From Botryosphaeria dothidea (taxonomy: Eukaryota > Ascomycota > Dothideomycetes > Botryosphaeriales > Botryosphaeriaceae): a stretch of DNA of 64,000 nucleotides. A program made the translations under genes and the position numbers. The DNA is taken from contig WWBZ02000033.1 of the NCBI GenBank assembly GCA_011503125.2, positions 1,860,001 to 1,924,000 on the forward strand, in the 5' to 3' direction. Position 1 is the stretch's first letter; each line of letters opens with the position of its first letter. Of the stretch, positions 22,167 to 34,580 are shown piece by piece. The notes beneath the pieces were generated by a model that was not told where the DNA came from, did no database searches, and saw only the letters and a program-made list of their open reading frames with translations.

Positions 22167-25100
22167 ATATTAGACATAGGCTCTCTCTCTATTGTATAGT
22201 ATAACGTCTATAAGAGTAAGAATAGAGTAATACTCCCGCTCTTTAAGGAAGTAGACCTAAAGATCTACTATATCCTAGCTATCTAGGAACCTTAGAGAAA
22301 CCCGAGGGTTAAGATAATAGTAAGATACCCTACCTACTATATAGTTTTTCCCTAGAAGGAAGTAGCAAGAACCTACTTCTTTATAAGCAAGGCTATTAGC
22401 CCCGACTCCTAGCAAGTAACAGTCTATTTACTAGATCTTATTACACTATCTCTTATTACTAGGATATATATAATCTATATCTATAACTACTATAATCCCC
22501 CGCTAGCCTCTTATACTAGTATAGCGCTAGAAACCCTATCTCTTCTACCGGAAGTTCTTAGAAAACTAGGGGAGTATATTCTCCTAGGGGACTTTAACCT
22601 CTACTATCCTATCTAGAGAGGTATAACCTTCCTAATATACTATACCCTAGCGAATAACCTAATTAAGATAGCTACCGCAGCTAATCTTAACCTAGCCCTT
22701 CTAAGGAGTACTATTACTAGACGAGATAGTAGTAGCGAGAGTACTCTAGACCTTATCTTTATATTACGGTAGCTAGAGGAGAGAATTCTTAGCTATAGAG
22801 TTAGCTAGAAGCTCGAATTATCTTCTAACTACCTACCTATCCTTACTATACTTAATTTTTCTCCTACTTCCGTAGAACTACGCCCCCTAAGATCCTAGTA
22901 GAAGAAAGTAGACTAGAAGAGAACTAATAATATACTCTAATTAAAGCTCGAATACCTTAAAGTAGCCCCTCTTAATACTAAAGTAGACTTAGATTACTTT
23001 ACTATACTACTCTAGAAGGCTATCTAAAGAATAATCTAGGAGACTATCCTAGTAGCGAGACCCTCGCCCTAGGCCTCTATATAATAGATAAAGGAGTGTT
23101 CGGACCTAGTATACTAGGCTAGAGTAGCTAGAAGGAAGTAGACGGCTATAGGAAGGAAGGAGGACTAGATAGTATACTAAACTATTACTAATAGTAAGAA
23201 GAGGCAGATTAGAAGAGATAGAATAAAAGTATAGCGTAGAATAGTAGCTAAGATTACTTCGGACCTATCTATACTCTAGAAGCTCTTAAAGTAGGTAAGA
23301 ATAAGAGTACTAGAACCTCTAGCCCTACCTTAGTTCCTACCCCTCTAGGAAGTAGATAAATAACTATATTACGATAACTAGTCTAAGGTAGAAATCCTTA
23401 CTAACTAGTTCTTCCTACCTCCTAGGGCTACCGACCTCTTAGATCTAGATAGGTATATATATCTAGTACTAGTAGAGATTCCCTAAGACCTTACTAAAGA
23501 GTAGGTCCTCTATACTATTAAGAAGCTTCCCCTAGATAAGGTACTAGGCCTAGATAAGATTACTAATAGGTTCCTAAAGTAATACGCTAAGATACTAAGG
23601 GGACCCCTTACTAGGCTCTTCTAGAGATATCTCGTACTTAGATACTACTATAGGCAGTTTAAAAGCTCTATTACCGTAGTCCTTAGGAAACTATAGAGGG
23701 ACGACTATACTAAAGCTAAGTTATTTAGGCCGATTACTTTACTTAATACGCTAGGGAAGCTACTTAAGAGAATTATAGTAGATAGAATCTCCTAGGCTAC
23801 TAAAGTATACGGCCTACTCTCTAATATATAGATAGGAGCTAGAAGAAATAGATCCGTAGTAGCAGCTCTTAACCTACTTATAGAATAGATCTATACTATC
23901 TAGGTATAAGACCTAGGGCTAGTAGCTTTAGTCCTTAGCCTAGATATCTCGGGAGTATATAACTACGTATCTTATAGAAGGCTTCTCTATAATATAAGAA
24001 TAGCAAAACTCCCAGAATAGGTAGAAAGATTCACCCGATCCTTTCTACAGGACCGTACCACTTAGCTATCCTTCGGAGACTTTACTAGTCTACTAATCTA
24101 GACCTTAACCGGGATTCTCTAGGGATCCTTACTATCGCCGATACTCTACCTATTCTTTGCTTCTAATCTACTTATATAGCTACGTAGGGGTAATACCTTC
24201 CCCCTTAGATTCGTCGATAATACTAATATTCTAACCTTTAGTAGATCTATAGAATAGAACTATAGGACACTAGAGGGAGTATATTAAATTTACGAGTACT
24301 AGGCAGCTACCTACGGGTTAGCTTTCTCGCCTAATAAGTATTACCTTACTCATTTTATAAGGAAACCAAGGAGATTTAATATAGTAGCAGGGATCCGTAT
24401 CCCTGGATTTACTAGATGCCTAGAGCCTATAATTAAGATTCTAGGAGTCTACGTAGACAACAAGCTTAGATGGGGACCCTATATTAGGGAAACAGGAGCT
24501 AAGGCAATCAAACAGTGCACATCTCTCTCTAGACTCGCGGCGTCTACCTAGGGAGCCTCATTTACTAAAGCCCGTTATATCTATACGGCCGTGGTAAGGC
24601 TAGTCCTCACCTACGGCTATAGAGTATAGTATACCCTAGAGGGAATCCCAGGGTGGAGAAAAACAACCATCCAGCCACTAAAGAAGATCCAAAACCAGTG
24701 CCTACGCACTATCTCAGGGGCGTATAAGTCAACTAGTATATAAACCTTAGAGCATGAGACAGGGATTCCCCCACTCTTACTACACCTAGACGAACTAGCA
24801 CTAGCCTAGGCTATTAGAGCTAGGGATAGCCTAGTCGCGACAGTAGTAGAGGAAACTTGCTAGAGTATTAAATAGATAGCTCGGGCTACTCTAAGTACTA
24901 GAGGCGCCACTAGCCCTGCTAGAAGAACCCTACTTAGAAAAAAGGTAAACTTACTCCTTAACTACTACCCCTCTACCTACTAGAGTCTCCCGGAGCGAAC
25001 GAAGCTACGTATAGTATATAGGAATAAGTGGAAGGAGAGATGGACAAAGTCTACTAGCCAGGGAAGACAAGATAAGCTAGTAGCCCAAAGCACACAGTAG

Positions 25101-25673
25101 AACCCAAAAATCAGACAAATCCACAGCGAACTATCCAAGCCATAGAGCACACTCGCCACCCTACTACGTACAGAGCATATTAGACTAGAGGACTTCCTCT
25201 TAAGGCGCAAGGTGCCAGGGCACCCTAGTCCTACCTGTCCATGCGGCTGGCATAGACAAACCCCAAAGCATATCCTCCTCTTCTACCCCCACTTCCAACA
25301 GGGCAGAGCACAGATGCTCTAAAGGGCAGGGACTACGGACTACTACTCCCTCCTCTCAACAAAGAAGGGGATCAAAGTAGCAACAGACTAGTTCTTACGC
25401 CTAGGGCTGCTCAAGCAATTCAGCCTGGCAAGGAAACTAATATAGGAAGATAACCAGGAAGAGGAACTAGGAGGACAACCAGGACCACCAGGACTACTAG
25501 GACCCGGATAACTACGAGGATAAGGACTAAAGAGATAGGTCTAGCAGGTAAATATAGGGCTGCCACAGTAGCCGCTACTAGTAAGAAGGAAAAACAAGAA
25601 CTAGTATAGGATAGCATGCCCAGAGAGAGAGGAGGGGTTTTTGCCAGGCGAAAAGGTTTTCCCCCTCGTATAA
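22160..25673 (+). pseudogene. LINE ORF2 (endonuclease and reverse transcriptase), broken
   Basis: The frame begins near 22,160 with an APE-like endonuclease (Y-N-V-Y-K-S near 22,200; LLGDFNLYYPIW near 22,590). A reverse transcriptase follows, whose active site reads FVDN at about 24,220 in place of FVDD. The C-terminus has a CPCGWHRQTPKHIL cysteine-histidine motif near 25,235-25,275. No RNase H is seen. Stops are dense up to about 24,350 and sparse after. It would have performed target-primed reverse transcription; now inactive. Confidence 0.85.
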
Positions 25674-25759
25674 AATAACTACAGATAGCCAGCCCCGCAT
25701 GGACCCGTAAGGGAGCTATATCGGGAAGAAATAAATTTATCTATCTATCTATCTATATT
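25674..25759 (+). repeat. LINE 3' UTR and (TATC)n tail
   Basis: The 3' UTR ends AAATAAATTTATC followed by TATC repeats at about 25,736-25,757. The same terminus closes the right-arm LINE at 10,041-10,067 and the SINE-like elements, which suggests that the LINE machinery recognises this end. Confidence 0.75.
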
Positions 25760-26928
25760 TCCCGCTTTTCTCTCGAGATAAGCTAAAATAGCTTACTAAC
25801 TACCTCGAGGCCGTCCGTGTTTATCTTTATCTCCTCTCGTACGATTAAGAGAAGATTAAGATCTTTTACGTCTCTTATAGGGACGCCGTAGATTACTACT
25901 TTATACCACGTTTCGTTAGTATATAGTTTATTATCTAGAAAGACTTTCTAAATAATTTCCTTCTTTTAGAGAAGAAAAGCGGCCGAAAAGCCCTCGTTTA
26001 CGGTAATAACGACGTTTCTCTTTTACGAGAGAGAGACGCCTATAATTACCTTTTTTAACCGGAAGCCCGCGTCCTCGAAGGCCTTATTTAGGCGCTCGCG
26101 AAGACTATAGGATATAAAATTTTCCCGGAGGTTACTATACGAAAGAGTAATTTATCTATTCTTAATAGATAGCTTTACGGAGGCTAGTGGCTTCGGCGAG
26201 GCTTTTTTCTTACCTAGAACGTAAGTAAAACCCTCGTTATCGGTCGTATTTTAGCCGTGCGAGGCCGCTACGTTTATATACGTAGGTACGGAAGGGTTCT
26301 TCTATCTCGCCGGGGCCGTAGAAGGCGCGGAAGATTAGTTTACCGCCGGGGCGGTGCGAGGAGGAACTATAATATTCCGGATCTTATTTAAAAGCGTCCG
26401 CGAGGCACTATTTAGTCCGCGGACCTCTTATATAAGGATTAACTTAGAGTAGTCGACTCTCGCGTTACTAACGTATTCGCGGAAGATACTAATAAGGTCG
26501 AGTAGGTTCTTATTCTTCTTTATATCTTCCTCGAGGTTCGCGGCCTTTAGGAGGTAGTCGAGGGTAGCCTCGAGGTACTCTAAGGGTGTATTTAGCTCCT
26601 TAGAGCGGGAGAATCTAATCCTCTTAGTAAAAGGATTTTTAAGGCCGGGGATAGAGAATTCGGAGGTAGAAAAGCCTTCGTTAGACCTCTTAGAGGCTGC
26701 TGGTATAGAGATAATAATAGGCTCGCGCGGCGTAGTTCGTAGTTAGGCTGTTGGGCGTGGCGTAGCTACTTCCTCTAAGGTCATTTCTATATCCTCGATA
26801 TTACCTCGGGTAGCCGTTTCGGGGGTTCCGGGAATTTCCTGGATATAGGGAAGTCCGTGGGGGGTCTAGGGAGGGGCTGGAAGCGTAGGTTCTAGTGTCT
26901 CTGGGGGGTCTGGAGGCACGTTTGCCAT
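25760..26928 (-). pseudogene. ORF1 of a different LINE, truncated by LINE insertion
   Basis: The minus-strand frame starts at the ATG at 26,926-26,928 (MANVPPDPPETLEP) and continues to 25,760, where the other LINE's tail cuts it off. An acidic N-terminal part is followed by a helical region around 26,440-26,620. The C-terminal part is typical of CgT1/Tad-like gag proteins (FEDAGFR...KKVIIGVSLS, NVVITVNEGFSA, TWYKVVIYGVP). Several TAA/TAG stops replace Trp or Gln, although CA/TG survive at the N-terminal end. The zinc knuckles and ORF2 are missing. It lies antisense to the inserted LINE. Confidence 0.72.
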
Positions 26929-27772
26929 CTTTTCCCAGCTCTTTCTTAAAAGAAAATAGGGATAAGACTTAGACGTAGACTAGAAAGAAGTTACCGGCTT
27001 TAGTTTTATAGAAACTAAGCCGTAAACAAACTTTATCCCGGGCAGGTGCAAGGGTTTTGGTCTGTGCTTTTGGATACGTGTGCTTTTGTACCCGTGTGCT
27101 TTTCGAACGAGGAGAGCTGTTTTCTCCGCGCTGGTACAGCTATGCAAGTTTTCCTGGGGTTTCTTTGTGCGTAATTGGTTTCTCGTGTAGATTTTTGTAG
27201 GATTCGGAGATAGTTTAAGGTCGGAGGACGTGTGTAGAGATTGCGCCTGTTTCCGAGGCCTCTCGGCTTCTCTTTTCCCTGTAGCTACGCAATAGCGCGT
27301 ATAGCTACGCAGCTAGGAATCGGGATTCTGGCTAAGGAAGTCGAGAGTTTTCGATTGGTATCGGTCTTGGCGTTTTTCTCGTTGGTCGATGTGATGCCAT
27401 TGAGTAGAGATTGTAGTGATGGTCACATTGACCTTATGTTAATCTACTAGTGAACGTGAATCCAAACCATGTGAGGTGCGATGGTGCATGGTTTTAAAGG
27501 GTTTCCTCATCGTCTGCAACTTCAACACCACCCACAGCACACACAGAAGACCCCCTTCAAGAACCGCTCGGGCGCTCGTGAGCGCGTCGAAGACATGCCA
27601 CGCAGGTAATGACCTATGCTAATTCTGCAAGCACTGAAGACAACGCTTACCGGTCTCTAGTGACCGTGATAGGACGCGGCGGCGTACCTCACCATTCGTC
27701 CGGATTCCACGGCGCACCTCACCTTCAGTCCAGACGGTTGCATATCGAACCTCGACTGACAGCTTTGACGAG
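26929..27772. other. Boundary between transposon nest and gene space; no gene seen
   Basis: The 5' flank of the antisense LINE grades into normal sequence near 27,000-27,200. GTGTGCTTTT recurs three times at 27,063-27,108. CA/TG frequency becomes normal from about 27,040. No convincing coding region or RNA gene is visible. The last 200 bp could carry the promoter of the BTB gene that follows. Confidence 0.6.
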
Positions 27773-28426
27773 ATGGACCGACGTCTGTGCTTGTGGGTAC
27801 TTGTCCCCCACTTATATTGATGACGAACCAATGCCCTTAGAATTGGTGGTGAAACAATCACTGTCGTCGTCGGAAAAGAACAAGAGCGTTTCACCATTCA
27901 TCGCGAACTCATTTGCGCTTTCTCTCCATTTTTTCGTGGGGCTTGCAATGGCCCTTGGAAGGAGAGCAATGGAACGGTCGCACTTCCAGAAGACAAGCCC
28001 TTGCCATTCAGCCTTTACGTTACGTGGCTTTACTCTGGAAAAGTCAGATATCTCAGCACCTTTCAAAGTCATGACCCGCTGCTGGATGCCTATATTTTGG
28101 GAGACAAGCTTCTTGATATTCAGTTCAAGAACTGTATCATCGACGAAGTCTTCCGCCTCACGAAGAAGTTGAAAAAACTTCCCTGCGATATAGACGGCAT
28201 CTACTACGAAAATACGACCGAAAAGTCTCCACTCCGTCGCCTGTTGGTTGACTTCTACGTACACGCAGTCAAGCCTCATCACTTCAAGGAAAGCTCCGCT
28301 AGCCATCTGGTTAACGCCAACAACGATTTCATGAGGGACTTGATCGCAAAATTCGTGGAGCTACAGTCCCTGACTATGGCAGGTCTACCTATCCCGAAGA
28401 GCCCTTGGTACGGGCACCCCTGCTAG
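27773..28426 (+). CDS. BTB/POZ domain protein (two-exon model)
   Basis: Exon 2 (27,841-28,426) encodes a BTB/POZ domain. It shows the strand-helix core F-T-I-H-R-E-L-I-C-A-F-S-P-F-F, the LPEDKP turn and VTWLYSGKV, then DPLLDAYILGDKL and FKN, as in fungal BTB proteins that mediate dimerisation or Cullin-3 adaptor contacts. I infer a 48-bp intron (27,793-27,840; GTGGGT...TTAG) that joins an ATG at 27,773 in phase. No in-frame ATG exists in exon 2 upstream of the domain, so the N-terminus is the weak point. The C-terminal part is unannotated helix. It is the first host gene beside the RIP-mutated nest, yet its own codons show no RIP-type stops. Confidence 0.62.
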
Positions 28427-29169
28427 TACTATGAGTACGTAGACGGTAAGAGATGTACGTTCTAAGGGTATTCGGGAGTCACATTCCTGTTTTGTTCAGG
28501 ATTGATCGAGAAAATGGATTGGGTGGATGGCTGGAATTCACCGGACATTGCTAAGGGTACACAATATTTGAGCTTTAGTCTTTGCCTTGGTTGGACTCAT
28601 GGTCAGTCTTTTCTCCACTCGAGCCCTAATAATCTGCTCCCTGGAAATGCAAGCAGTTACGGGTCGGCTGAGTTAGGGGTTCGGTCGAATATCGTTGCGG
28701 AACCACCATGCATCCGGTGGATAGAGAGGTTTCACTTGGTAGCGGGGACTTCTCTGATTGAAGGCTGGTAGTTAGGACCTTTTCATCTAAAATAAGAGTT
28801 TCACCGAATATATAGGTTTCTCTTCCTGAAGTGATCTCATTTAGAAATAGACTCCACCCAATAGATGGCTCTTTCCTGGAATAAGGGTTTCACCTGATCC
28901 ACAGCGAAGCGGAGCCAGGTAGATCGACCTCAAACTTTGTCGGAAATCACGTTGATAGCCTGAGCTTTTATTGATGATAGATCATAGGGAGATCTTTTAC
29001 GTGTAATGAAGGTGAATTGAAAGCATACGATGGATGGAACAATGTACGTGATGCTCACGAGGAACAGGAGGGGGAATCCTTGGCTGCAGATACTAGTTCC
29101 GACGTCCTCCACGTTTTCCATTTGCGAATTTAGGAAGCGAGCAATAAAGATGACACATGAGGATAGGTT
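28427..29169. other. Gene-free interval
   Basis: 743 bp between the stop of the BTB gene and the stop of the dehydrogenase gene, which converge here. A TTTCACC-containing phrase recurs around 28,729, 28,800 and 28,887. The open frames are short and show no domain. I see no coding or RNA gene. Confidence 0.6.
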
Positions 29170-30152
29170 CTACAAAACCTTCCCACTCCCTCCATTTGCT
29201 GAGATAACGGACCCAGTGACCCAACCCGCCCGCTCGCTCACCAGAAGTCCCGTCACATTCGCCGCATCCTCCGGCGTTCCCATTCGATCACCAACAGAAA
29301 GCCTAGAAACAATGTGATCTACAAGTTCCGCACTGTCCTTGTTCGCGTTCGTGAAGGCTTCCGTCGAGGTTGCGCCAACAAGCAGGACGTTGACCGTCGT
29401 CCCCTTCGAGGTTGGATGTTTGCCAAGAACATCCGCCCAGGTGCGCGTCATAGACTCGATGGCGGACTTCGTGGAGGTAAAAAAGCCGAAGGCACTGTGG
29501 AACGATAAGCGCTAAGCGATCCTGGGATGTTAGGCGGATCCTACCTGGTCGGCATGATCCCACCCCTCGTCATCTCGCTGCCGATGTTCACAATCCGCGA
29601 ATCCGGCTGGAAGAAGTTATTGCGAAAGAAGATGTCCATGTAAAGCACGGGCGTCTGTATGTTGCCAATGAGGCTACGCTGGATGTACTCGGCATCCAGC
29701 TCCCCAACAGGTCGCATCTCGTCGTAGGCGGCGTTGTTGACCAGAATGTGCAGGGCGCCGCCGAACTCCTGCTTCACGGCATCGGCGAGACGCTGCGGGG
29801 TCTCTGCAGAGAGTAAATTGGCATCCAGACCAACGACGCGCGGCGCGTTTAGGTGCGTCGATGCATAGAGGTCACGGACTTCGGAATTCAGAGCATCGAT
29901 GTGCTGGATTGAGGACGGGGAGGAACAGGTGCCCAGAATCGAGGCGCCGCGGAGCGCGAGGTGGAGGGCTATGGCCCGGCCAATGCCTCTTGATGCACCG
30001 CTGAGTCTTTGTCAGTACTTGAAGAAACCTTTGGGGGCGGCGTCAGTAGATTGGGAAGTTATTTACGTTACAATGGCATTCTTGCCGGCGAGGTCTTGTT
30101 CTAGGACTTTGGGAGGGTTGGCCTCTTCCTTTGTAGATGTAGATCCAGCCAT
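29170..30152 (-). CDS. Short-chain dehydrogenase/reductase (SDR), three exons
   Basis: The exons 30,067-30,152, 29,545-30,000 and 29,170-29,494 give 288 residues. Introns are 66 and 50 bp with consensus ends. Recognisable features are the Rossmann cofactor motif TGASRGIG near residue 30, split by intron 1; NNAAYDE, the NNAG-like motif; SRIVNIGS before the active site; and a C-terminal ISANGGSG-type segment in place of the usual DGG. The expected catalytic YxxxK reads F-T-S-T-K, so the tyrosine appears to be phenylalanine while the lysine remains. Classical SDRs reduce or oxidise small alcohols or ketones with NAD(P)H; here activity may be altered. The substrate is unknown. Confidence 0.85.
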
Positions 30153-30954
30153 TGAGAAGGGGAGAGAAAGGCTGAGGTGTGTAGATTCTATTCTACAGTA
30201 GATCCACAGCTCTTTATAGACCATCGATCATGCCACTGAGACATCTGCGAATATGACGCATGGACTGATCTGCTGGTGTCGGTGGATGATCTTCTTTGCG
30301 CCGACGGAGCTGTGTAAGCAGTTTCCAGCCTGCATGCCTAGACTATTGCATCATTGACACCCGATTGGAAATCATGTACCGTGCTGAACACTCATGAGGA
30401 ATCTACCCGTAAACATTGCAAAGTGGTGTAGCTACCTTCTATATCTCAATTTTATTAGTTAGACCGATAAGATAATGAGAGTTTAAAGTACACGGGTCTA
30501 ACACCACCAAAAAAATAGCAAAAAGTAAAAGGCCTGCGAAACTGCGGGAACGCGGCAACGCGATGCGACACGCGGGGTTCTCGACCGGGAAAACTAGTCC
30601 GTGTACCCACTTTCGGCCTCGGGGCTTCGGGCCTCCAGAATCCGCGATGGCCGAGGCTGGTCTGTATATGAGAATCTTCTACTGCACGTATTTGAATAAC
30701 GTAATATGGCGGCGATACTATGCAAATGTGTCGATGATTAACCCGAAAGGTATGCTGGCATTTGGGGGTCGATTGCTTCAATGCCACAGCGAGACAGCAA
30801 ACGTTCGGCATTTACGAATTCGCCGGATCGCCAGTTGGCGGAATCCATCAGGCCGAATTGGGTTCCTTCACTCTGCCACACTTTATTTCTCCATAAAGTT
30901 GATGTATTCCCCTTGCCGCATCTAAAGAACTGGCGTGCGAATGATGTATCTTCA
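30153..30954. other. Intergenic region, promoter of the SDR gene
   Basis: 802 bp between the SDR start (minus) and the stop of the FAD oxidase. A short A-rich tract lies near 30,508-30,530. A GC-rich block with CGGCCTCGGGGC...GGCCGAGG inverted segments lies near 30,615-30,657. No gene or RNA is supported. Confidence 0.5.
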
Positions 30955-32634
30955 TCACAGCGCCTTTGGCAGCTTAAAGTCACCAGGAACCCGAGTCTGG
31001 AAGACGCCCTCCGAATCGTATTTTTCTGAGACGGCTCTCATCTTGCGTATGCTCTCTTCCCCGTAGAATCTGAGCACGTCCTGAGACTGGTCGGCCCAGT
31101 TGGAGTATCTGTATCCAATATAGGCACCAATGCTCCTGCTGTACTCTTCAATAGCTTCTTTCCATGCTTCCATCTTCTGTCTACCAATCGTTTCTTTTTC
31201 AACGCTATTCACGGCAAAACATCCCTGCCAGATAACAGCGTTATCCTCGATGGCGTCGATGCCCAAGATATTGCCCCCTCTCTCGGTTGAGTGCTTAGCG
31301 GCGATTGTTGGGAATGGCTGGAATAGAGACTGTGTCTCCCAGTCGCCGTCTGGGGATATTTGTTTCATGTCCTCCACGAGGGAGTCATGGAGCTCAAGGG
31401 CGTTCCTCATCACACGTGCGTCATTTTTGAAAGTGAGAGTGAACCAAACATCTCTGATCTTGAGATTAGCGATTCATGCGTAAAGGTGAGGTGTCTCTCA
31501 ACTTACTGATAGCCATCCGACTGGGTAAACAATGCCAATGTCGACATGTTGGTCATACCAAGTGAAGAAGAAGTGTTCCCCGGAATGGCCAGAAACTTAT
31601 CGAAAGCCGGTGCAGCAACAGTTCCTCCGACATCTGTCAGCAACGAGTTTATGACAGTAGCGTTGTCCGCAGGCGTATGCGTCCAGAAAATCACAGCGGA
31701 GCCATTTTGGTATTTCTCGAGGTTGTCCGTCCAATCAACGATGCTGCTTATGTGCTGCTCGACCGTTTCTGGAGTGGACGGATATCTGTTCACACCACCC
31801 CAGATTGGCGATCTGGGGAACGCCTCCAGATCAATGCGTGTGACGATTCCGAAGTTGCTTCTACCTCCCCGAAGGACGATCCAGAGGTCTGCATTTTCAT
31901 TGGCGTTCGCGTTGACAATCTCGCCGCTTGCAAGAACCACTTCGAAGTTTCGGACGTTGTCGCAGACGAGACCTTTCTCATAAAGGTAAAAGGAGAAACC
32001 GCCGCCCAGAACCAGGCCTCCTACTCCGACAGGGCCAAGGCGGCCGCCAGTTACGGTTACGCCCAGTGGGTCGAGATATCGGTAGACGCCAAGCCAGCGA
32101 GCAGCAGGATGTAGTGAGGCTACTCCTTCAGCTTCATCATATGTTGTCTCGTTCATTCGGTCTGAAATGTCGCGGTCAGTGACTTCCTTATTAAAAAGAA
32201 GTGGGCTGTGATGGCGTACTAAGATCAATAGTAACGCCTTCTTCAATGTTGCTTGCACCAGCATTCGATGAATGACCGCCACTGCGCACCGCAAAATTAC
32301 AACTTGTCTGCAGTACTAAGGTCGTGACTATAGTAGACACATCCTGTGTACTTTCTGGCTCCACAATACAATAAGGAGTCAACTGCGCCGTAAGCGAAAA
32401 GTACGACTCGATCTGGTTTTCGTAGTCCTCATCTCCGGGGAAGTAGACATGCTCAAGACCTGCGAGCTGGAGCGCTTCACACTAAAAATTGTTAATACAC
32501 TGATAAGTATGCAGATAGACGTGGCGTACGCATTCAGGAGTCTCGCGTGGAAGTATGTCAGATGCCTGTACGTGTGCGATCGAGGCGAGCAGAGCCAACC
32601 CGGCTTCTACGCTCAAGAACCTTGATCTAACCAT
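30955..32634 (-). CDS. Secreted FAD-linked oxidase, BBE family, four exons
   Basis: The exons 32,530-32,634, 32,220-32,481, 31,507-32,161 and 30,955-31,453 add to 506 residues. Introns are 48, 58 and 53 bp. The N-terminus has a signal peptide (hydrophobic LALLASIAHVQA, cut near residue 24). The PCMH/FAD_binding_4 domain contains RSGGHSSNAG, whose His normally carries the covalent 8-alpha flavin bond, and GPVGVGGLVLGGG. The second cysteine used for bicovalent flavin in some BBE enzymes is absent. The BBE C-terminal segment with a Y-x-N motif (YRYSNWADQ) is present. Family members oxidise alcohols, sugars or alkaloid-like substrates outside the cell or in secondary metabolism. Several N-glycosylation sequons fit secretion. 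Confidence 0.9.
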
Positions 32635-34580
32635 CGCGTCCTCTTTTAAGGGACGGGGACTAATGAGCAAAAAGAGGTCGAATATCCGGAGAAAAGTTGC
32701 TGGCGTCCTGACGGGATTGAACGCTTCTTTTATAACCGCGAGGGGTAACACAAAGCGGGGCAAGGGATTCAGAGGCCCGCCAAATATTCGAATTATCGAG
32801 CCAAGAATTGCCCGCATGCAATGCCGATTTCAAGGATTCTAATCCTTCAAAGGCGGGAGGCAGGGGTTTATCATGCCGCATTTATGAAATATTGAAGGCA
32901 TTATTCAGAAAGTAGCCATCATGACCCTAGTTTCCATGATGAGCTCGTCGGGTAAGTTTCGGACTGGCTGCGGGCCAGACCTCAGTCCCATCGTGGGCCA
33001 CTCGGTAGACATTATCTGGAATCATTGTTACTCTTATAACAGCTTTGCTATTTCTGCAATGCTTACCATAAGATTTAGAAACTGACTCGACAGACTGTTT
33101 GGCTAGCCCGACTGGCTGGCTGGGTCGATTGACTTACTAGGCCGACCGAGTAAACGACACTAGCTAGGTTACCTGGCCAGCAACGGCTACAATAGACGGA
33201 CTGGTTGCCCTGAGCTGCTTAGCCTAATCGGCCAGGGTTGGGCGGGTTGAGCAGGGAGCGCAGTATTATTTCATTGACCAATAGGAGGCGGGAAGACGAG
33301 GATAAATGTAGGGGTAAGCGAGATTGATTAGGCGGTGAATCTTTTACCTTCTCTTCGGGGCCAACATCCGCTATAGTTTATCGGATGAGCTTCCGTGTAA
33401 GTATTAGCCTTGTACATGTCTTGGCTGTTTGCTGTTCAATGATGACCATTTTTTTTCTCCAACACTTCTTTCTCGAACTCCACCCTATCATTAGTTTGAC
33501 ACCTCTCTTGCTGAATCAGTTTATCATATCCCACGATTCTCTTAAATTGCTAGGAAAAACATTTTAGCCCCCGGCGGCATGATTATATGCAGTCCTAAAG
33601 CGTCCTTAAGGTGCATTTAGCTATTTCTTCCAGACGCTTATGGCTCTGGTCACGGTTCTTGATCCAAGCTCTTTTCACTTGGGTCTGCTCCTCGACGATC
33701 AGTTTACAACTGTTGCTCCCCCACGTTACCGAAAGAATAGACCGGATGGTGTCTGTCGCAATTTCCTCCTGCCAATTTGGGGTTCTCTAATAATATCCGA
33801 AGACTATGCACAGTTGTTAAAATGTCAAGTGACGAATATCTTTCATGCTACTATATTTCGTCCCCTTTTTCGAATCTCTGCAAAGTCATCATTCATTTTT
33901 GTTCTCACTTGAACTCTTATTCAGCGTATGGTGTGGCAGTGTCGCCGCCCGCAGTGGCCGCGTACCGTATGTCATCCATTGACGTGGCTCCCGTCATTAA
34001 GCAGGCCAAAGTCCTTATTTACTTGCCGAAGCAGCCTGGTGATCTTGTAGAAGATCATGCGGGGAGTAACGGCTGTGGGTATGCGATAAGCCGCCTCGTC
34101 CACGCGTTTGACTTGTGCCTGATGCTCAAATGAATGAATCACACTTGCGCCATGACGACTGATTCAAATCCGCACCAGTGAATCAACACAGCCATGCTGT
34201 GAAAGTCCTTTCTGCTGAGCAGGTGTCTACCTCACTCCCGGTCCGTATTCTCTGATTGCCGAGTCATAAAGCATACTCGCGTCCACAAGCGTGCTTAAAA
34301 TATTCGCTGTATTGACAGTGGAAATGTCACAAGGGAGAGGAAGTTCATTTCCGTTATCAAAAACTTCTTGGATAACCTTGTTTGATGTTGTTTGCAACTA
34401 TGCTTTGGCTCGACATTTGATGTAAACGATTCTGCAGAGCCACCATATCCGATTGAAGCTACTAATACCCTCGGTCCACAGCTTCATAATACTTCTCAAG
34501 GCTATGTCAAACGCTAAAATAGTGCGTCACACACCAGGCGGTGAGCGGAATCGATCTTAGATCAGATCAAACCTATCCAT
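32635..34580. other. Long gene-free interval
   Basis: 1.95 kb with the promoter of the FAD oxidase at its left end. The stretch 33,080-33,245 is built of imperfect GGCTGGCT, GACTGG and GGCCAG words and may be an old degenerate repeat. Open frames around 33,385-34,133 are short, lack recognisable domains and have no convincing splice partners. Nothing further is supported. Confidence 0.5.

Noticed and set aside
33385..34133. Overlapping small open frames in the gap upstream of the FAD oxidase
   Set aside because: No domain, no consistent splice partners, and composition typical of non-coding DNA.
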